Shown here piece by piece: positions 24,611 to 37,972 of a DNA stretch of 64,000 nt (its first letter is position 1; every line of letters begins with the position of its first letter). The DNA is from Taenia hydatigena (Eukaryota; Platyhelminthes; Cestoda; Cyclophyllidea; Taeniidae), in contig JADWOT020000006.1 in the NCBI GenBank assembly GCA_036345935.2, forward strand, positions 13,304,519 to 13,368,518. The letters are read 5' to 3'. The notes beneath the pieces were generated by a model. That model saw nothing but the letters and a program-made list of their open reading frames with translations, did no database searches and was not told the DNA's origin. A program made the translations under genes and the position numbers.

Positions 24611-27600
24611 CTACTGTATGAGCCCGCAGGCCATGCTGGCGGCCTCTTCCATGTCTTTGGCGATGTGGATGTTGAGTCCGGGGGAGCGTAACACCTCGCG
24701 TCCCTCCGTCGAGTTTGTGCCCTCCAGGCGTACTACGAGGGGTACTTGTGGCTTCTGGCGGCGACACGCCGCCAATATACCCTCCGCCACCATGCGGCAG
24801 TTCACGATACCCCCAAAAATGTTGATCAAAATGCACTTCACCCGGTCGTCAGCTTCAAGCCCGCATAAAAAAACAGACAAAAGCATTGACAATTATTGGG
24901 TAACAACTTCACTACGAAGAAGGCACACAAGTATCCTACGGCAAATGAGCAACGTTGTATCTTACACAAGCTAGTGACAGAGCATAGAGACCAGTAATTT
25001 AGCATTACCAGTAGGTGCCAGTGATGAAATTTAGCTTGGGAATAAATGTCGCCGCGGGTTAAACAGCTTATTAACAAACAACTGATGTGGCAGGCGATAT
25101 TTCAATGTTAAGAGTATGGAAGTAGGTTAAAGGACGCCTCGCAGACGGTATCCAAACGGAATGACAAAAAAGGGAACAAGGGAATGAAAAGTAGGTGAAC
25201 TGACGATTAGCAGCAGGGAGATAAATGTGTAGTTGGAAAAAAGCCATTTCCTAACGAATGCTATAGGACAGGGAAACGTACCATACGCGAACCCCGGAAA
25301 TTCGCAAGAGTTAAATAGCATACTCGAGTGAATATGTGTGTCACAGACACGTCACTGAATAATGAAAAGGAATTCTCGGGTGAGCTACCAATAAGAACTA
25401 AATTTTTTCAGATGTCAAAACAAAGTAATTCAGCTGACTTTTGATCTGGATGTAAACAACGGTATTTTCTTAAGTGCTGTTTCTGTGGGGAATATTTCAC
25501 CCAAAAGCAACTCAAGCATGAGGAAGTGGTGAATTCTGGTCTAAATGGGTATCGAATATTTGGAATGAAAAAAATGGACGATTGTGTTCGCCTTAAAAAG
25601 GAAAAAGCTAATTAAAACAATACTCCCCTGTAAATCGCCCAAAGCCACAGTGTCTATGTATTTGGATAAATGATTATGCAGACATTCAAGCCATTAAATT
25701 ATCAGCCATGAAGTAACAAATTTCCACACGGATCGCTTGCAGCCTGTCACCCTTATGAGCAATGTTTTTTTTTTAAATTATACAAACACCAGTAATGGCC
25801 ATGAGTGGTCTGCATAAGTGAGGTTTGAGACCGTCCATTATGTGAAACCAAGCACATTTCAGACCCACCCGGAAAATATGTAAACGAAAATGAGTTAAAG
25901 GCGGTAGTGGGCGTTAATAAGCGTAGTCTAAAAAAAAAAAATTTTTGCTGCCACGGGACGGCTCTTTATTCTTTACAATGTGGATGAAAAAATCGACTCG
26001 ATTAATAGGATATTATGTTGTAAAAATTTACGTCAAAGCGCGCGCAGAAACGCTTGCAACTACGGCAATCGAACAGACTTAAAAATTTCGCCCACCACCA
26101 ACTAAATTCACCAGATTTCCAGTGCCTCATCATTATCTTTGAGAATCGCAATGAAAAACTGGTTTCTACTATTTCTTCGGTCTTCGCACATCCGCCATCT
26201 AAATTTCTTCACACGTGTTTCCGTTAATTTCAGTGCTTCCTGACTGGTACACAATCATAAAGGGAATTTTATCAGAGATTGAAAACGGCGCAGAGGACGG
26301 CTTGTTGAGAAGACATTCGTTGGGGGATTGGGAGAAATCCAATATCTGATTCCCCATATTGTGATACTGACTCCACATAATACGTAAGCGCCGAGAAAAT
26401 CAACATGAATGAAGCAAGGAGGAAGAATAAGCATACAGGTAAGGGTCTGCAGAGCGAACTCCACGTCGGTCTGTGAAGCCTTGCCACCGAGATCGAGGAA
26501 ATTAGCGGCCCTGCCGCGATGGAGGGAGAGGAGGTCGAGAGTGGCCATGGCGAGTCCTGCGCCGTTCACCATGCAGCCGATGGTTCCATCGGGCAGACCG
26601 ATGTAGTTGAGTCCGTGAGCATCTGCACTGGTCTCCAGCGCCAGCAACGAGTGCTCTCCTGCCGCCTCCACGTCCAGTTTGCGCGATTGCGCCGCTAATG
26701 CCGCCACTCGTGGCTGACGGTACACCGCATTATTATCAAACGAAAATTTTGCATCCATGTTCACCAGAGAACCGTCCTCCCTCTCTCCAAGTGGATTGAT
26801 TTCAACCTGCTCACGACGTGCAAAAGCGCATGCAACACACATGGGTAATGCAAGGAGCCCAATACCAAACATATTTTTATAGTTGTGAACATACAAAATC
26901 AAGCATCCAAGCCCAAACAAAATCAGCGGATCATACCTGAAGACAATCAAGATCCACGAATAAATTATATAGATTCTTTAGTTGGGAGCACATGAATGTG
27001 TGCTGTGTAGAGCCAGGAGAGAAACCGAGAGAACATGCAATATTCCCAGATTTAGAATCTGTAACAAGGGCATTAAATGTTGGAAGATCAAAAAGACCGT
27101 ACCCGTCATCCCTTCTTGCAAATCAATAAATTCCTTATTTATTGCATCGGGATTTGTGCGAGCAACATCTTCAATATTAACACCACCCTCAATAGAAGTG
27201 ACGACTACAGGACAACAAGCCTCACGATCTAGGAGAATCGCTAAATAACGTTCTTTCTTCAAGTCGACAGCATCAGCGATCATGACCTATATGAAAGCAG
27301 ATTCATGAAGAGACTGAATATGAGGAACGAAAGAGGAATAACGACGTACGGTATTCACGATCACTCCGTCAGAAGTTGTTTGCTTCGTTACTAAACGATT
27401 TCCTATCATTTTAGAAACAATGATTGGCACTTCTTGCGGATCATTAGTGAATTGGATACCACTGCCGCCACCAGTAGAGAAATACCCTAACTTCCTACCT
27501 CCGACCTGAACTTGAGCCTTGAGGACGTACAAATTAGGCTACGTTTACAAAAAGTTACACAACCATCAACGCACTTTAAATGCGGCGACTATGCGCTCCG

Positions 27601-27787
27601 CCTCTTCAACAGAAGATGCTATGCGAAAATCCTGCACAGCAAGATCATACTCATTCATTAAGATTTTGCTTTGGTACTCCGGCAAGTTGAAGCTGCGACG
27701 AAATTGCAGCAGCCTTGGAGAATTTGCAAGCAGCTTCTTAATGGCGCAAAAAGACATTTCGTGAAACGGAACCCGCGCAATACACAT
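24611..27787 (-). CDS. SUCLG2: SUCLG2, GTP-specific succinyl-CoA ligase beta subunit (mitochondrial)
   Basis: The beta subunit binds nucleotide and, with SUCLG1, converts succinyl-CoA to succinate with GTP formation in the mitochondrial TCA cycle. Parasitic worms also use the enzyme in anaerobic fumarate metabolism. Six exons: 27787-27575, 27538-27350, 27286-27103, 27058-26937, 26806-26437 and 24852-24611 (stop TAG). Two Met codons are possible (27787 and 27757). The second gives a typical targeting peptide (MSFCAIKKLLANSPRLLQF) before FNLPEYQSKILM. The ATP-grasp part shows VLKAQVQVGGRKLG, AILLDREACCPVVV and GGVNIEDVA; the ligase part shows NPLGE, NGAGLAMATLDLL, LINIFGGIVNC and VPLVVRLEGTN. 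VNC and EGTN favour the GTP form over SUCLA2. The 122-bp exon 4 is easily missed and supplies LYNLFVDLDCLQ. Introns run 36, 63, 44, 130 and 1584 nt. Confidence 0.94.
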
Positions 27788-29760
27788 AAAGGCTAGTTAG
27801 AGAATGTGAACGTGTAAGCCTAATGCCAACATGTGTGGATAATTCACTAGAAAGTTCGTATACTTTTATGGTTTAAAACGCTTTATTTTACGAGTTTTTA
27901 AAGTTTTTTATGCACAAAGCTAAAAATACTATATTCTCATTCATACAGATAATAAAAATTACTTAAATCCAATTTTCCGCGATTATTTTTAGGACAAGTT
28001 AAAAAACTTTTAAAGTTTTTTTTTAATAAAAAAATAAAATTACATGCATGTTAGAAATGAAATGGTTTGAGTTTTTATTATTTAAATACCTGGACTAAAT
28101 ATATTATCCGGTAATTGTTTGAATAATTAAGCAATTTATTATTAATTGCAATACTTGCTATTTTTAATTTTAAGTATTTGTCAGGATAAGTAAGCGTGTT
28201 TATTGTAGACCCGCGTTATAGGAAAGTTGTATAAGCCATTATCGTGGGCAATGGGTCGGGCTGAAAACTCCTGCAAATTAACGCATGCCAACGAGCCCTA
28301 TATGAAGAAACCTTGCATTTGCGAGGTTTGCACCTGTGGGTGAGCCAGTTTTTTATATTGAAACTGATAATTTAATGGAGGCCTCTTTTCGGCAATGAGT
28401 TGTAAGGCTATAAAAACCCAGCTCGCTTTTTTAATATAATTCGTCTGGTCTGAATAATTTTGGCAATGTACATTGTTTTACTTATTGCGCTGAACCATTT
28501 TTGGGAAATATTTATGCTAAGTTGCGTTGTTTCGTCGCAGGCAATTATTTGCTTACATTACGTTATTTCTTAGCTCAAATTTGTACGCCGTTACTTTTTT
28601 AATTGGCTGATGACGAATTTTGTTGTAGTATGTTTTGTGCAATTAAAATTGGGAGCTGCGGTTGCTAACCTGATTAGAACCGTTGCTACGATCAACAGTT
28701 GCTCTGTTCATTTGTTAATGTCTGCACAAATATTAGATTTTACTCATCACATGAGGAAGTATGTTTTGTGTAGTTAAAGACAATTTGTTTTGAGTAAAGC
28801 AATGTGGTGTCTAACATCGCAAATTCCTTCTTCCCGTATATCTTCCGTGTTTTCGGCTTTGTTATTTGTTATTTATTGTTTCTGATTAATTGGAATTTAC
28901 CCTGAAATTAGGTATTTTTGCCTTTTTACTTGCTTAGCAACTCAATAGCCCTTTATTTCTAGGTGCAAGTAACCCTTTGTAGAAATTATGCCCTTTCTTA
29001 TTTTCTTTGAAGGCAGTAAATCTTTATTTTTTACACATACGCACACACACACATAAGGTGAGTTCTATTACATCTGTGTAAAATGACTATGTTATTTTTG
29101 TTTTTCATATGCCTGGATAAATACATAAATATTTTTGTTCTTTCAGTTTTTTATTAAAAACAGAACTGACGGGTTTAAATGGCTTCACTCGTTTTGTTTA
29201 TGATCATAATATTATTGTAACTGAGATGACTACTTTTGGGGCTATAGGCACCTTTTCATCTCGCATATTATTTTTGGCTGAAGGGAGGTTATTGCATTCT
29301 ATTATTCTCAGGAAATTTTGTGCTTTTCGACGCCTTTTTTGTCGTGTTTTGTCAACTTAAACTAACAGGGCTTATCGCTCTAAAAGCTCACAGTGAAATA
29401 GCCCATTGCATTAAGTCAAAGTGTCCGAAATAATGCGTAGCGATTCAAATCGACCTACTTGGTTCTATTTTTTGCTACTCACGGCTGATCCATCTCTGTG
29501 GTATCGTCAACCAAATTTGTTAATACGTTTTCTTTCCAACTTGGTTTTGTTAACTTTGAAAACGCAAATGCGAGATTGTTTTCAAGTTTTGAGCACTCTA
29601 TTTTTTACACATAGTAACTAATACATCGTGAATTTGTATCACTTTTAAGTCGTTACTGTACATAGCTTGCTAGGACAATGAAAAAAATGTATAATTTGAG
29701 TTGTGCCAAAATCCTGATGACAAATGGTTAGCGTCTGAATTATAATTGCCATTTTACGCT
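27788..29760. other. AT-rich spacer between SUCLG2 and SAXO (divergent starts)
   Basis: About 2 kb, clearly richer in T and A than its surroundings, with poly-T runs and a short (AC)n run at about 29038-29052. It must hold the promoters of both flanking genes. No coding exon recognised. Confidence 0.5.
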
Positions 29761-32504
29761 ATGAGGCGCCACCGGTGCCCTCACCAAGTGAAGCAACAGG
29801 TGCCCTGGGGACCATGTGTAATGTCGGAGTATAGCGCGAAATACCGTCCGCACTGCTTTGATCTGCGGAAGGCATTCGTGCCGGAGACGGGAGTTCTGTG
29901 CTCCGACCAGCCTTTGTCGGACCAGACCACCCACCGCGCGGACTATAAGCCACAACCATTGTGCCCACTGTGGCGCCACAAGAAAGAGGGCTACAAGCCG
30001 ACCTCAGCACCTCTCGACGGCACGACTAACTACCGTATTGACTACACCCCCAAACAAGCCTGTCAAACTGAGCCCTGTCTCCCTCTGCCCGTATGTTCGT
30101 GCCCTGGGAAATTCGACGGTAGCCCTACGTATCGAAGTAGGCACTCTCTGAACACTTTTTTGAGACCTTTGTTGCATAAGCCCTTAGTTAATCCATTGCC
30201 AATTGAAATTTTTTAGGTCAATTGAATTATTTTAACGAACTATAGATTAAATAAATGCACGTTTATTTATGGTTTAGAAGGCACTTTGATAGCCAATTGG
30301 GAGCAACTCTTAAATGTAATCTTTCGAGAATTCTTCAATCTCATTTCACTCTTATGGATTAGCGCCATCTCGAGCGGATCACTCAACCAATACTGATATA
30401 TATTTGGTTATTTGGACCGTGGTCGTTTACTTTTACTTAGTCTCGCTTTGCCTGGAATAAAATCTTAGCAAACAGATAAAAATGGATCCCATAAAGAGAA
30501 GGCAGAATGATATGGTTGCGGGTACCTCCATTTGCCTAGACGACTATAGACCATGGAATTTGCCACCTCTGGAGCGTCGCAAGGAAAAGCCCTATAAGCC
30601 GCCAGACGCGCCGTTCGAGGGTCTGCCGACTTATTGCACTGACTACGTTCCCAAATGCGAAGCTAGACGTTCCAACTTCAAGCCCAAACCTGAGCTTGCT
30701 GTTCCGAATTCGCCTCTCGATGCTGTGACGAATTACCGTTCAGACTATGTACCGCATCCATTGCAGCCTCGTCTACCGAAGGAAAAAGGAATGCCCATTA
30801 AATCGCATATTCCTTTCGGTGGTCTTACCACGGTCCAGTCCGACTACACACCGAAGAAGTTTTGTGAGTTTTTCCTTTTATTTTGTTTCAACGATTGCTA
30901 ATGATATTTGCGTGTCTTTTCTTCCAAACAATGGAAGCACCTATCTTTGCTTGGATTGTGTTAATATTAGGTGGCCTAGACCTAGTCATGATTAACTTGT
31001 GTTTCCCGAAAGGCAGCAAATTCATTCATTTTGTGCTGAAAATAATTGCGGTCTTGCGTTATTTTTATTGTCGAGAATTTTTCTTGTATCTACGAAATTT
31101 AGGAATCCGACCAAAATAGAGAATGTCTGTATTTCGAACGTAAAATTTGTTTTAAATCTCACTGTAATTTACCCCAACTTTCAGTCTAATCCTTGTGCAT
31201 TAAATGCCTTCTGCTGATGTGAAGACATCTTGATACTTTTACTTTTAAATATCACGCATTACCCTCCAAAGTACCTTAAAACTCAAGTCCCAACTGGGTT
31301 TTCCTGAGAATTTCGTGTTTACTCAGGCCTTCAACAATCGTTTAAGCCATTGGAGAGTCTGCCCGTCAGCACGGATCCAATGAGCCAGAGCACAACTCAT
31401 CGCGTAGACTACACCTCTCATCCACTGTGTCCACCCTACAAACATCCTTATGAAGAATACAAGAAGCCCGAGGAACCTATGGAAAAGGGGACAACCTATC
31501 GAAGCGACTACCCTACTGTATGTTTAATTGAGGAAACTGTCCATAGTGTAGACGAGTCGATAAAATCTAACTGTATGTATTAAATTAACTTTGCTTGATG
31601 TAATAAATTCGACAGCAGTTGCGAAATGGGATGTAAGCTACAGCAAAAGTGGCTTCTAATGGTCAACTGAACTTTTAGCTGCCATTGTGCAAACCGGAAC
31701 CAATCACGTTGCCCGAGTGTCCGAAGTGTCCGGGGCCCTTCGATGGAACCACAGTGTATAGTACTGAATTTAAGCATTGGAATGTGTGCAAGCATGCTGC
31801 CAAACCAGTACACCCCTACCGTCCACCCAATGTGCCGATGGAAACACTTTCTACGAATAAGGTGAAAGTCATACTCTGCACCAACTTTCGAAAATATGGG
31901 TAGCCCAACTTATTGTTATGCACATTTCGACAATTCTCCACAGGCGGACTTCGGGCCGAAGCTTGCATGCAAAGTGGATCTGCTCAAGCCTGCAGCGCAA
32001 CCCCTGCGTGGTGGTCCATTTGATGGCCAAACTAATTACAGGATTGATTACACCCCTAAATCGGTGGAATGTCACTGTCCTGCAGCTTACCTAAGCAAGA
32101 ATAAAGTGAGCCCCGATGGATACACCTTCGAGGTAAGAAGCCGCGCTACCAGATCAGTATGCGATTTCACCCAAGTTTAAATGGAATGATCTACAACACC
32201 GCCGCTTATGAAGTAAGCGCGCCGAGGTGCGCTTTGACAGGAAACACAGTCGAGGACATCTGAAAATGCCCAGCAAGTAAAAAAACCCCAATCAATTTTA
32301 TTTAAGATCGTCGACTCGGGTAACCTAGTCTTAAACGCCTAAAAACCTAATGTTCACACGCCATCATATAATGGGGGTACAAGTGAATAAGGGAGACAGT
32401 GAATATGTTTTCGTGTGACAATTCTTGTCATCTCACCTTTTCAGGCTGTCGATCCATGCGGTCACGAGCACTACAAACTGCTGGAGAACCAAATCAAAGC
32501 CTAG
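29761..32504 (+). CDS. SAXO1: SAXO-type stabiliser of axonemal microtubules
   Basis: SAXO (FAM154) proteins bind and stabilise doublet microtubules of cilia and flagella through repeated Mn modules. The frame opens RRHRCPH, the conserved Cys/His cluster of the family. It is followed by repeated units of the type TTHRADYKPQP, GTTNYRIDYTPK, LPTYCTDYVPK, VTNYRSDYVPHP, STTHRVDYTSHP, GTTYRSDYPT and QTNYRIDYTPK. Exons: 29761 to about 30136, about 30482-30863, 31327-31517, 31679-31861, 31944-32132 and 32445-32504 (stop TAG). The last four junctions keep phase. The junction between the first two does not: the donor after TYR is phase 1, while the next frame opens in phase 0 at an ATG with a good context (AAAAATGG). 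A microexon or a second start at 30482 is therefore likely. The gene probably serves sperm flagella or tegument and sensory cilia. Confidence 0.88.
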
Positions 32505-33083
32505 GGTTGCCCACGCCCAAGGTCCAACACGAGCCACAAACAAAACAGGTACACGAGCACACCCAAGACCACACATCGTCTTCGGTGGTCTTAACCGCTT
32601 AGCTGCATAGATAAGTAGTACAACGTGCAGTCCCATGGCACAATATGATGCACGCTAGCAAAACTTTGTTTTTACATAGTGACGATACTCTATCGCATTG
32701 TGTAAACCTAAGAGGTATGAAATGCACCTCAGAATAAGAAAAATTGGACGCACTTTCTCCTGTAAGTTAAAAGACCCTCTCGGTATGCATAAGCTCTTCC
32801 TGTTGTTAATAACATATCGTCTGTTGGCAAAAGCAACGGTGCGACGCTATAAAAATATAAAATTCTACCCAAATTGTCAAACAATTAGCGTTAAGATCTA
32901 AGTGCCTATCAAAACCCATGAAAAATGATTGTTAAGTTTCCAGTAGTAGATTCGATGAAAAGCGCCTGCTTCCTGAACAGCTAGTTTATTAATTCACGAC
33001 GCGGCTTAAAATGCACAATTAATCACGTGATAGTAGAAAGCATCGATAGAAACACGTCTACGGGTCGCGTGGAGCGAGTAATC
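32505..33083. other. Gap between the convergent 3' ends of SAXO and CCDC12
   Basis: AT-rich 3' UTR/intergenic sequence. No gene or repeat was recognised. Confidence 0.45.
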
Positions 33084-36000
33084 CTAGAGTTCCGATGGAT
33101 CCTCGCCAGTAACAGCCGAGTTTTCTGATGCCCTTAGCCGCTCGCCTGGAAATGAAAACAAAGTTTTGACTTCTTTTTTCTATGTAGTTAGCAAATATGA
33201 GTGAATGACTGTGTTTTCGCCGGTCGAGGTTCATTAAGTATACCAAGGGGAAAGCAAAATACCCTCGGGATATTCGCTCCTCTTATGTACCTTTAAGCTA
33301 GGGATACACAAAATACACGTAATTCAGACCCCCTGAGCCGGTAAAATTACAAAACACAACTTGATTTGCATGGGATCGATTGACTTCGATTTATCACAAC
33401 AGTATACCTGCCTTCAACGTCTAAGGCGCTTTCTAATGGTATCGCCAATGCTAACGTCGAAGTTTACAATTACTATGACGGCAATCACGATGATCACAGC
33501 GAGTAATTACCTCAAAAAATTCAAATCACTTCGTTATAACCTAGTTCTATTTAAAAAAGGCTAAATGACGCGAGTGGAAACGCCAAGTAACCAAACGGAC
33601 CAGACACAGGAATTCAGCGATACATTATTGCTGCTGGCCTAAAACAACTGTATAACCGATTCACTGGACGTTTTTAACATTACTGTCTCACTTCTCGCCA
33701 TGACTGCGTGCATACATCGACTTGTTTACATCTCCGTTAGAGGACATTTGATGGTGGTAGGTTGGTACGCAGAAAAGTCTGGACGCCATCACCGATGCTG
33801 CCTACTTGACTGGCGTACGGACGGGCAAGCGGATTTGCTGGCCGTGAAAATGTTCGGTAGAGGGTAGGACGAAGTGAAAGAGAGTAAGGGGGTGCGTCTG
33901 CGTAGGCGTACACACAGGGAAGACGTGGTGCTTTCTGGGCTGACGTCAGCAGGAGGCACCTTATCCAGAAAATAGCAATTGCCCAACCATGCGACAATTC
34001 CTATCCATAGCGACCGGGGAACGCACTACAGATGCGCATTCACCATTAAATTTCCCAAACAAAAGCGATTGTTTTAGTGATTAGCGATACCATGGACCAG
34101 ATCTCTGCCTTGATTCATGACCTTTACTGATGCAATTCAATCCATGAGATGAAGTGTTTGTTACAAAGTTGGAACCTAAACGGCAGTGATGTAGGGGGCT
34201 AAACAATGGAGCACGTTTGAGATCCAACACCCACTAGAGGCTTTGATGATGTATCAGCGACTCCCAGGTGCAGCAGTACATTTGAAATGGAAAGTTTAAT
34301 AAAAGTGCACATTAAGTATCATACTCGTGAGATCTTGCGGTTTGGAGCACTGGCTTAATTGGCTAAACGATTCGAGCGAGAAACCGTGCCTATTGTATTG
34401 GTCGTGACTAGACGGGTGAAAGAGCCAAACATGTATGACAGCAGCGGTAGCAGTAATAACGGTGATACAACAAGTGCCTCATAATCATTCAAATTGGGTG
34501 ACAGACGACAATCTAGCCCAAATTACTATTGAAAGTAGTTTTAGCGCTTAATACTTGATACAACTGCCTAATCTGCCCTCAAACGCGCACCATGGATGAG
34601 TTGTACCAGCGAGGTGCACCGGCGCTTCTAGCGCTGTTAATCGGGACATTTTGAGGTCCATTGCAAATACTCTGCAGTCTAGCGACAGAAAACTGTCCCT
34701 GAAATCTTCGATCGAATGCTTTTGTTTCGCAATCCATAGTCGATACTATCGTCGCGGGCAGGATAAGCTAAAGACCTGCGCTACCCGTAATATGTTATCG
34801 AAAGTTTTATTCGCATGCAAAGTATCACTCGTTCATACGCTTAAACTCAGCCTACGTCAGTGGTACTAAGTTAGTGAAGGGAGGTGAGGTGGCAAAATCG
34901 ATAAGTAACTTGATGAGTATAGAGCCTAAAGGAGTAACAATTTTGCAGTACTTACGAATTAACTCGGCAATTACTCGTTGTGTCCTTCGTTCAAGCTTCT
35001 TCAACTTCTTCTCCACGCCACGCTTCAAGTCCCAATCGGGTTTTCGGGGAGCCAGATTGAATAAATTCTACCGGCAAAACAAAGAAGTAGGCTGTTTTGG
35101 TACCATCTCAAGCTGCAGAAAATATTTGTTAATTGGCAGAATTTCCCTGTTTGGTTCCATATTTTATTTGCAAAGTGACGAATGCGAAGGATAGAAGACA
35201 CCAACAGAAACATTTTTAAAGAGAATTATCATCTTATGCCACTAAAAAAATGAACGCAAAGACTGGAGTGGAAAAAACTGAAACGATTGTGCAATAAGAT
35301 CGACCAAGAAGGTAATTGACTCAGTAGCCACTAGCACATGGGGAAAATAGGGTGATTCAGCCTGCGACGAAAATAGGAGGCGTACTTAGTAAATTGAGAT
35401 CAGTGCAACGAATCTTCGAGTCTACCGCCACCAAAGTACACGCATGACCATACCTCACCGCCGTACATGAAAGGCATGACGGTGCATAACACATATGCAG
35501 GTGATTGATCATAGAAACGATTATACTCCGATGAAGTAATTATTATTTGCTCGCAAAACAAAAAAATGAAGAGAGACTGATTTTTACACAGAGGGAGAGG
35601 AAGCGGGATGGAAATAAGGACAACCGTTGGACCACGTCGAGCATCCGTATGAGTGCGTGAGTGTGACGGAAGTAAACTTCCCCATAGGCATATAAAAAAT
35701 GACAAGCAACGTTTTTTCGTGTTTTTACAATTTAAAAGGGGAGACTATCATTTACCTGAAGTGGAGTCCTGTCATTGAAAAAGATAGGCTATCACAAAAT
35801 CTAAGACCTCATCCTTTAAAAAATGTTGATGGTTGAAATGTATGAGATATTGAGTAGTGGTTTACTGAAAAGATGTTAATCAAGAAAAAAAGAATGTGCT
35901 CGTGCACCCAACGTACCACTTCATCGACAACGGATTGCGCCTTCGCCGCCTCAAGCTGTTCCGCGACGTGCACGTCCACTAAAATTTTTACAAGTGTCAG

Positions 36001-37972
36001 CCGCTGGAGAACGGAAGCACCTGACTCTCTCTAATAGGCGAAAACACTAGCGTGAAGTGACAATTCTGTAATCAGAGCGTTTTGACGATGGATGAAGAGT
36101 TTGGTTGAGATTTGACAGGTAACTAAATGATCAAGTACCACAAGGCCACCTATTTCAGAATTATAACGTGCAACACAACAGGCCCCGATATCATGAAAAA
36201 TAGGCTTATAGGGGACCGTGTTGTCCCCATAGTTAATGTCACGGGCTGGAAATTCGGTTTTTGATGGGTGAGATGCTACCAATAGAGCCTGTCAACAATT
36301 ATGACGGCATGTTTATTGCGTAGGATGACAAAAGCATCGAAAGTTATTAAATCCACGTATTCGCATCTTCATTGTGGAATGAAAGCGTAGAAAGTAGCTA
36401 CAGATGCACAAAAGCAACGCTAAGATCAGACATCTTCGCTTGCTTTGAGTAAATCAAAGAAGCGGCAAAGTTGTTTGATCCGAAAAGTTGCTTTTTCTTA
36501 TTTTAATGTCATGCAGAAGTAATTGCGTCATAGGCTGCCATTGATCCACATCGCCTATGACTACTTCTTTTAAACGTCAATTCATTCGAGTAAAACAACA
36601 AGATCCAATAACTTGTGAAATCCCAAAATTTGAGAGAAATGGTTTGCATGATGCTTCAGTGAAAATGAGCCTCTCGAACACCACCTTTCACTTCTGTTTG
36701 GATTTTCATAAGCCGTATCGCCATTCAGGTGGTGCGCACTAGTGTGCGCATAAAAATTCTGAGAAAAAAAATGGACGAAACTTTATTTTCATTTGCTTAT
36801 ACTTTAGTAGCTCATGCCAGATATGACACACTCAAATTGACCAATTTATTTCGAGCTGTCAGCAAAAGCTGCCAAAAATATCCGACGAAGCATGAAAACC
36901 AGGTGGGAGGAATATCACTTTAAGAGTGTATAATATGCCTATCCCTCAAGAATAAAATTGCACTCAACAAAAAACGCAAGTTAGACACTACCTCAAGCAC
37001 TACGATGCAATTAATTGTAAACAAATGCGTCACCGAGGTACTCCTTTATGCAATAAATTTTAACCACTCATCAGCCAGAAGTGTAAACAAAGTTAGAAAC
37101 GCTATGTGCATCTGAACGCAGACGCGCGATCCATCCGAAGTCCACGACAGGGTGTCGTTTAGCACCGCATGGGGGCAAAGTGTGCACACAATTGAAGGGC
37201 CAACAAGAACCCTCGGAACTAGCCGAATTTGATTGCAACGAATTCGGGTGGAATAAATCAACTTAGGTCTCAACAGCAACATCTACTCATGCCAATTGAT
37301 CAATTTGAATAAAACAAGGAATTTAATTACGTGACAAAAATTACCAGCGAAATGAAAGGAAGTACCTCCTCTAAGCTAACATGCTGTGACACACACGCGT
37401 ATCTGAGCTTAAAATTGAGCCATACAGTTAATGAATTGATTTCAGAGCACGTTAAAACAGGATGGAAGTAATGCATCGGTTGGAGGACAGTAGATAACCA
37501 TTCACAACCACAGTTAAATCGCAGTTCCACTTTATGAATGAGAAGTGAATAGAGCGCCAACAGACACTTGCCAGCAGAAATCTGCTGACACTCCTATTAT
37601 TTGCCCACTTGATGAAAAAGAAAGCAGTGATGGGGTCTCACTTTTCACAAATCATTATTTCAATACACAGTTGTGCGATTGCAAAACATACGTGGAATTA
37701 TTTTATCATTATTTTATCCATAGATGGCAAAACTCACGATCAATCATGGGGCCTTCCGGCAGCTGACCGGCTTTCAGTTCTCCAGAGATGGGCTTATAGT
37801 TACGAAATATGGGTTTAGGTAGTTCTCCCTCCCTATCAAGGGTCAGAACGGTGGTGGAAAGGTCCATTTTTTGTGCCTGTTTGCGTAGGTTAATTAGCCG
37901 TTCCTTACGCCGCAGAGCCTCGCCACGCAGGGAGCCCACGGCGATTTCACCCTCTTCCAGCCTTACCCCCAT
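33084..37972 (-). CDS. CCDC12: CCDC12 (Cwf18), spliceosome-associated coiled-coil protein
   Basis: CCDC12 is a small nuclear protein of the activated spliceosome (Cwf18 in fission yeast). Four exons join in phase: 37972-37738, 35978-35917, 35067-34956 and 33145-33084 (stop TAG). The start ATG at 37972 gives MGVRLEEGEIAVGSLRGEAL. An in-frame GTG nine bases upstream is not needed. Family landmarks in order are EALRRKERLINLRKQAQKMD, FRNYKPISGELKAGQLPEG, VAEQLEAAKAQSVVDEV, NLAPRKPDWDLKRGVEKKL, KKLERRTQRVIAELIRERL. The last two blocks are close to the vertebrate protein. The total is about 156 residues, near the family's usual 166. Introns are 1759, 849 and 1810 nt, an exception to the short first introns of the neighbours. 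Very secure. Confidence 0.95.

Noticed and set aside
26807..26950. Hydrophobic open frame upstream of the NPLGE exon of SUCLG2
   Set aside because: It lies in an intron: the true preceding exon (26937-27058) joins in phase and matches the family, and a membrane segment makes no sense in this matrix enzyme.
29740..30010. Minus-strand frames opposite SAXO exon 1
   Set aside because: Shadows; the plus frame has the Cys/His cap and repeated DYxP modules.
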